64,000 nucleotides of DNA from Hofstenia miamia (Eukaryota > Xenacoelomorpha > Acoela). A model generated the notes under the pieces. It was given only the letters and a program-made list of their open reading frames with translations. It had not been told where the DNA came from and made no database searches. The position numbers were made by a program, and so were the translations under genes. Of this stretch, positions 58,651-64,000 are shown piece after piece. The stretch's first letter is position 1, and every line of letters starts with the position of its first letter. The stretch is from positions 1,937,246 to 2,001,245 of the forward strand of contig SCFE01000071.1 in the NCBI GenBank assembly GCA_004352715.1, given 5' to 3'.

Positions 58651-59843
58651 ACGTAATAGCAGCCATAATGGCTATTATGTAAAATTGGGGGACATATACG
58701 TAGGATACATGTATGAAAGCAGCAAATAAATGAAATTACTATTATTTCGGTAAATGTAAACCAAAATCCAAGCAATTAATCTGTCAATAGGCTGAAGACT
58801 GTTCTATTGTAATTCACTATCGGAAGCAAATTATTAGTAGGTCAACCCAATTATGCTTTAAACATCCAAAGCATAAAACCGGATACATCTATTTTTATAT
58901 AATAATTTATGATGCATAAAATAAGACATAAAATAGCGCATATTTGTTAATGATGATGATCTAATGGAATACACATGTATGTTTTGGCAATGACTCCTAG
59001 ATTTACGAACTTGCTATTGCAATGAATGCTATGGAATCAATCAATTTCAATTCTTTAAGAGTATACCGTCTACAACTAAAAGTCAAATATCATATTGTAT
59101 AGCAATAAAGGGTTGTTAAATGTTGGCTTTTAATTTCTTCATACTTTAAAAAATTTCCATTGATATACATACTTTACATCAGTAACTGAGATATGTAATA
59201 TTTATGCACACAATAGCACTACAATACGTAAGCCTAATTTGAAACATTGAATTATAGTAGATATATCTTTAGAATATATTTATGATGTACTTAAGCCGCC
59301 ATAACATTGTTCGTAGTTTATATAAGATAAATTTTCTTGAAGCCAATATAAATTCTGTTTCTGTAATAATTTTGTGTATTATCATTATTGCCCTATTTAT
59401 CATCTTGCGACTTAAAACCACTAATTTTTTTTCTATCATACCAATATGGCGTCTATGTGGTGATACATAATTGTATTTCAGCATACCATAATCGGACCTC
59501 CGGTTATTTGTGTATTATCAATCAATTTTTTAAATACAATTTCAATTATGTTTTGTTATAATTTAATGTATATATTTGTATTTTAATGGTTTGGTCGATG
59601 ACTACTTGATTTAGAATTTTAGGACTTGCGATTAAATTTAAATGAAAAAAGCAAAAGCTCTGTACTGCTTATAGTGTTTCAAAAACATAAGTGTGAGACT
59701 ATTATTAGTAGATTTCAAATATGGCGCTAATTTGAATCAATGACTGTGTGGAGCCGTTGTTTTATGTTGTCGTCCAACTTGTTTCTTTTTGCATACGCTG
59801 CAGGAAATCTTTAGAAACGAAATTGTTGATGGGGTATTAATGC
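58651..59843. other. No gene seen
   Basis: AT-rich. Overlapping 60-70 codon frames on both strands at 59269-59484 have no recognised motif and look like shadows of each other. Confidence 0.5.
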
Positions 59844-60201
59844 TAGACTTGTCAACCATCCGTAATTTCTAAGCTCGGCTCATTTAAATTTTGAGTAAGT
59901 TCGGCTCGGCTCGGCTCACCACATAAAATCTTTAGATGAGGCTCATTTCAACTCGATTTTTTTTTAAAATATTGTGCTCTCAGAATTTTTTTATTGCTCT
60001 TCCTATTATTTAATAAACATTTCTAAAATAAGATTAAAAGTAAAGAATATTGAATGAGGAAATAAGAAAAATCTACATAATCAAATTAACAAGCAGCACT
60101 ATAAATTCGGTTTGCTTAAAAACGGCTCGTTGTATATCCAATACTCCGCTCAAGCTCGGCTCGGATGGGCTCGTTAGAAGCTCGGCTCGTTGACAAGTCT
60201 G
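59844..60201. mobile_element. GCTCG-repeat hAT MITE, copy 1
   Basis: ATTAATGC flanks both sides (59836-59843 and 60202-60209). Ends TAGACTTGTCAAC and, in reverse, CAGACTTGTCAAC. Clusters of CTCGGCTCGG lie inside both ends. 358 bp, non-coding. Confidence 0.9.
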
Positions 60202-60633
60202 ATTAATGCATCAAATGATTTAATAACTGGTTCTTATGATTGCTAATTGATACTAGGAACTTGGAATGCACATATTTCCGGTGGTTTATTAATGTTAATT
60301 GAGTATTTGCCATTTATGTATTTTGGTGGAGTTCCTTCTCAACCATACTTAAACTTACTAGGTTTTGCGAAGCTAAGATAACGGCTAACAATTAACAATC
60401 CCAATGAGTGTAATTCTTTGCCACGGTACAAAAACACGCAGTTTGGTACGGGCATATTAAATTAAATATATTTTATGCGTATTTTAATATTTACACTAAC
60501 ACTGCACAGGCGCGAAATTTTCTGTAAAATTGGGTGACTGCACAGTTCCAACATTGCCCCCAATACAAAAATCAATTTTTTAATTGCTTTTATCAAAATA
60601 TTTGAATTTCGAAATTCTTTCTGTAAACTGTTT

Positions 60634-60925
60634 TTGGTCACCGGAGATCTGTATTTAAGTGAATCAACTAAAAGTGTTTTAGTTTCGTTCGCCTACATTC
60701 TTTCATTCATTGAAAAACCGTATGAAGACAACTGGAAGTTTAGAACGACCGCACTGCGTGAACAAATACTTACTAAAAACTGTATTAGTAAATTACAACT
60801 GGATACTTTGATTTGGGAAGTGGAGTCTGGTGTTACTTATGGATATTCTTTACAAAGAAACTCTACAGATTTGTGGACTTGGTCAAAATCCTTTTTCAAT
60901 TCCGTAAATATTGCTGCAACCATAG
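60634..60925 (+). CDS. Two-pore-domain potassium channel (K2P) exon, partial
   Basis: Open plus-strand frame with the order of a K2P first half: end of TM1 (SVLVSFAYILSFIEKPYE), an extracellular cap helix pair (ALREQILTKNCISKLQLD, then a GVTYG turn), and the first pore helix WTWSKSFFNSVNIAATIG. The W-to-TIG spacing of 18 matches K2P P1 (W...FFF......TTIGYG). The exon ends ACC ATA G|GTATGT at 60925/60926, splitting the first Gly codon of the filter, a position where many K2P genes carry an intron. The cap Cys (KNC) and an N-glycosylation site (NST) are present. No start Met is in frame, so an upstream exon is needed; the acceptor could be at TTTTAG near 60683 or slightly upstream. ATIG instead of TTIG is a mild oddity. 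The downstream P1 remainder, TM2-TM4 and P2 were not found by 64000. It may be a pseudo-exon if the rest is missing. Confidence 0.7.
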
Positions 60926-61561
60926 GTATGTTCGTTCTGTTTGATATTTACTGTAAATATGCGACGTACATAATTTGGAAGACCTCCTATCACTTATTTT
61001 ATTGTAATAATTACTCTTTTAATAAAATAACATTAGTTTAGTTTATTAAACACTAAGAAGAATGATCCAACATTGGAACTTTTGTTAGTTGATGGTTGTT
61101 GCGAGTAGCATAATATATTCCTGCTGCCTGTTCGCAGTTTAATTTTATTACCCGTATTAGCATGTGTTCGTTATTTTACGCATACCCCGTCGCATTCGCG
61201 TTGTATGTATACACAATAGCAAGTATTGATCAAATCCACAAAATGTATTCGTTTTCAATTTTAACTAATATGTTTTTATTCCTGATCAAAAAATATATAT
61301 CCATAATAGAATGCATTTAATGTAAATTTACCGAATGGCCAAAAGTTCTTTATCATGAGAAGATAGGAAACAATCTCGCATGCTAGTGTCACTTGCACTA
61401 CTTGGTTTTCGTTCAGCCTCAATATGTAGGTGCAATGCAGTGGTATGCACGTACAATCATCGATACGAATGTGAAATTTATTGAATTTCTTCCAGAACAT
61501 CAATAAATCCTCCGATTCTTCAACCTGCGGTAACATCTTATAGTTCTCAATCTCTCTATAC
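60926..61561. other. Presumed intron of the K2P gene; no other gene
   Basis: Starts with the donor GTATGT. A 96-codon minus frame at 61276-61566 ends at the border of the next MITE and shows no recognised motif. Confidence 0.4.
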
Positions 61562-61879
61562 CACAATTGTCAGCGAGCCGAGCTTGAACAGAGTATTGGA
61601 TATGCAACGAGCCCAAAACGAGTCGTTTTTAAGCAAAGAAAATCTATAGTACTGCTTGTTAATTTGATTATGCAAATTTCGTTTTGTTCATTAAACATGC
61701 CTATCTTATAATCTTATTTTCGAAAGTTTATTAAATAATAGGCAGAGCTATGTAAAAAATTCTGAGAGCGCAATGTTTTTAAAAAATATTGAGCCGAAAC
61801 GAGCCGAACTTACGCCACATTAAAACGAGCCAAGCCGAGCCGAACCGAGCTCAGAAATTTCAGCTCATTGACAAGTCTG
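61562..61879. mobile_element. GCTCG-repeat hAT MITE, copy 2 (opposite orientation)
   Basis: Same family as 59844-60201, reversed. It begins CACAATTGTCAGCGAGCCGA and ends TTGACAAGTCTG, sharing GAGTATTGGATATGCAACGA with copy 1. The target duplication is not preserved and the left tip is diverged, so it is older. Confidence 0.85.
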
Positions 61880-64000
61880 CTTTGTCTCCAGTTGGATTTT
61901 TTATTATTCTCTACAGCACAGGAAACTTTATCTGTAATGTGAAGAATAACGACAAAAACGCCATATTAACTCAAGATCTAAGACAGTTGCTACGAAATGA
62001 TATGATGTAAACTTTGTAAAGCACTTGCTCCTACGTCCTTCAATGGGTGTTTCCTGATCTTCGGAAAAAGGAAATTATAATTGAGAATAGCCAGAGAAAT
62101 AGTCAACTGCTTTCAACGGGCAAATTTTTTTATGATTATTAAGCATATACAAGAACTTTTATAATTTCAATGATTTAATTTTTTGACAGAACAAATGTAA
62201 CCCCACCCAACGCCTTCTATCTCTATTTGAAAAATAGTACGTCATCAGATTTGTCTTCAGCATCTAATTGATATGCCACATTCTGAAGCAAAGCTGTGTA
62301 ACTTTGAGTTTAAAGCCAAAATTTTATAATACCGCACCAGCTTTTTGGATTATATTAATTATCAGCAGCAAATATTTCCCCAAAATTTCTCACCAATTTA
62401 AGAAATAGAATAAGATCATGATAAAGCTTAAAGTTAATGTGAGTACTTCGTTGGATTAACTTGATCATTTAATAATTCTCTTCAATCGATTTTGTGAATT
62501 TCAAAAGCTTCTGTGATTTTTTGTAAATTTTGTTCTTGTATAGTGATATTGATGTTTCAGATGTTGTGAATGTGATTAAAAAGTATGATGTTGAAAGGCA
62601 ATTGACTTGCTTTTTGATTAATATATATATATATATATAATTGGTGATAATTCATAAATCAGCTTACCCTTATGACTAATTTCTTAGGTTCTGTTTTTTT
62701 TCAAGAAGTTGCAAAATTGAATAGTTAAATTTTTGTATAGTTGAAGAAATAACCACATTAACAGAAAGCGATCTGTTAAAACACCGCAACAAACCGAATA
62801 TGTACGATAAATATAAGTTTGCGCAATTATACGAATCTGTAAGCATTCATGAAGGAGGATGAGACATTATACTCGTGAACAGGATCCAGTTTTGTTTACC
62901 AGTAACTTTACCCGCGAGCAGTTCCGTACCTGCACAGTTCTTTGTTTGTGAATCGTTGTTACAAATGGAATTATTCTAACTTCGTGTCAGCTGAAATATA
63001 AAAGACATTAATTGTTTAAATCAATGTGTTACCTAATTTATTTCTGAATGACTTTACATTCCTGACCTTTATCCAGTGTCTAGCTTTTCCTTAATCATAT
63101 TTTGAATATGGATATATAAATATATTCAATGCTCATGCTAGTCTGAACATAAATTTTTGATTCTCTATAAAACGAAGTATGTCCTTTATGTACTGTATTT
63201 GTTTTTAATAATAAAGTTGTGGATTTATTTCCCTTTAGTGTCTGCTCTAGAACAATATTAACCATCTTAGTTTCCAATTTGTGTAGAAACGATTTTTATA
63301 ACATTATATTAACTTTAACTTGAAAGTGTTCTTTATAAAGGACAAACTGTTTTTGCAAATGTCCAAGCCTATTATGAAATTTGACAATAGTGAGATATGT
63401 CTACAACTATTGGCAAACGCGCTCGAATATATTGTTGGAAATTTGTGGAAAAGTTGATTGGTGTGGTTGAAAAGATTCTCAGTTCCTACTGTGCAGGTAA
63501 TTAGGAAGAAAGTTAGCATCAATGATTGTTTTCTATAGGTAGACTACCCACGTGTACTTGGAGCGCGCTTTGCGCAAAGTCAGATGTCGTCACTAGGACG
63601 TTCATTTTCCGTAAGAGGCCTTATCACATCCAGTAATCAAACTGTTTCTACCACATCCTTCTCTCCTTAGTCTCCGTTTCTCAATTTTGCTAATTTGTGT
63701 AACCAGACCAATAGACTGACAGTTCTAAGTTCATTTTGTTTGCAGTCATTCAGTGTGTTGCAATCTACTTTAACATTTTATCCATGTGAGTGGGGAGATA
63801 CCCCAAGCAGGCTTGAAAAGTCATTCAAGTTGATGCGCTAAGCGTAACTGAAAGAATATTTCAACGGATGCTGGTATGCATAATGTTTTTTCTGGCTGGG
63901 TAGTAGCAGAAATCTTAAATTGAAATGGAGAATGCGTAGGAATCTCATATTGTAGACACATCATTAGATCCAAAACTATTCCGCGGGCATGCTATAGATA
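61880..64000. other. No gene recognised to the window end
   Basis: AT-rich, with a (TA)n run at about 62619-62639. I looked for further K2P exons (GYG, second pore, TM4) on the plus strand and saw none. They may lie beyond the window or be too diverged to see by eye. Confidence 0.45.

Noticed and set aside
61276-61566. 96-codon minus frame next to a MITE
   Set aside because: Mixed composition but no recognisable domain, and it ends at the MITE border; not enough to call.

Overview
This window is AT-rich nuclear DNA from an animal, most likely an invertebrate. The reasons are GT-AG introns of 2-7 kb, a potassium-channel exon of animal type, and a dense mix of non-LTR retrotransposon, Tc1/mariner, hAT and probable Polinton/Maverick relics. 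The sequence does not identify the species. It is a draft scaffold: there are two runs of exactly 1000 N, several shorter runs and several single-N joins, and sequence is often duplicated on both sides of a gap. Those duplications are better read as unmerged contig ends than as biology.

Layout. 1-6410 is a broken mosaic of non-LTR reverse transcriptase (RT) pieces (mostly minus strand), one R2-like YMDD fragment (plus strand) and a partial SGNH-esterase-like ORF. 7390-9901 is a nearly full RT ORF of a CR1/L2-like LINE with one in-frame TAG. 9921-13533 is an older RT pseudogene with a C-terminal zinc-knuckle/nuclease-like region. It is split by an element with TIRs of about 360 bp, AG termini and CCTATG flanks, which are the hallmarks of a Polinton. 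13586-26203 is gene-poor, with tandem repeats, a hAT relic with 8-bp target duplications and an unclassified TIR element.

26204-41764 (minus strand) is the one gene whose whole structure can be read. Exon 1 (58 coding nt) and exon 2 (164 nt) join with compatible phases. They can then be spliced to either of two tandem, homologous 3-kb terminal exons, each with its own stop. The result is two all-coiled-coil proteins of 1105 and 1086 residues, built largely on an 18-residue repeat. I do not recognise the family.

41765-64000 is again gene-poor. It holds several hAT-type MITEs with exact 8-bp duplications, two near-identical Tc1-type elements with broken DD34E transposases, a third Tc1-like relic and a LINE relic that carries two nested insertions. 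At 60634-60925 there is one exon of a two-pore-domain (K2P) potassium channel, ending at the pore TIG with a perfect donor site. Its other exons were not found here.
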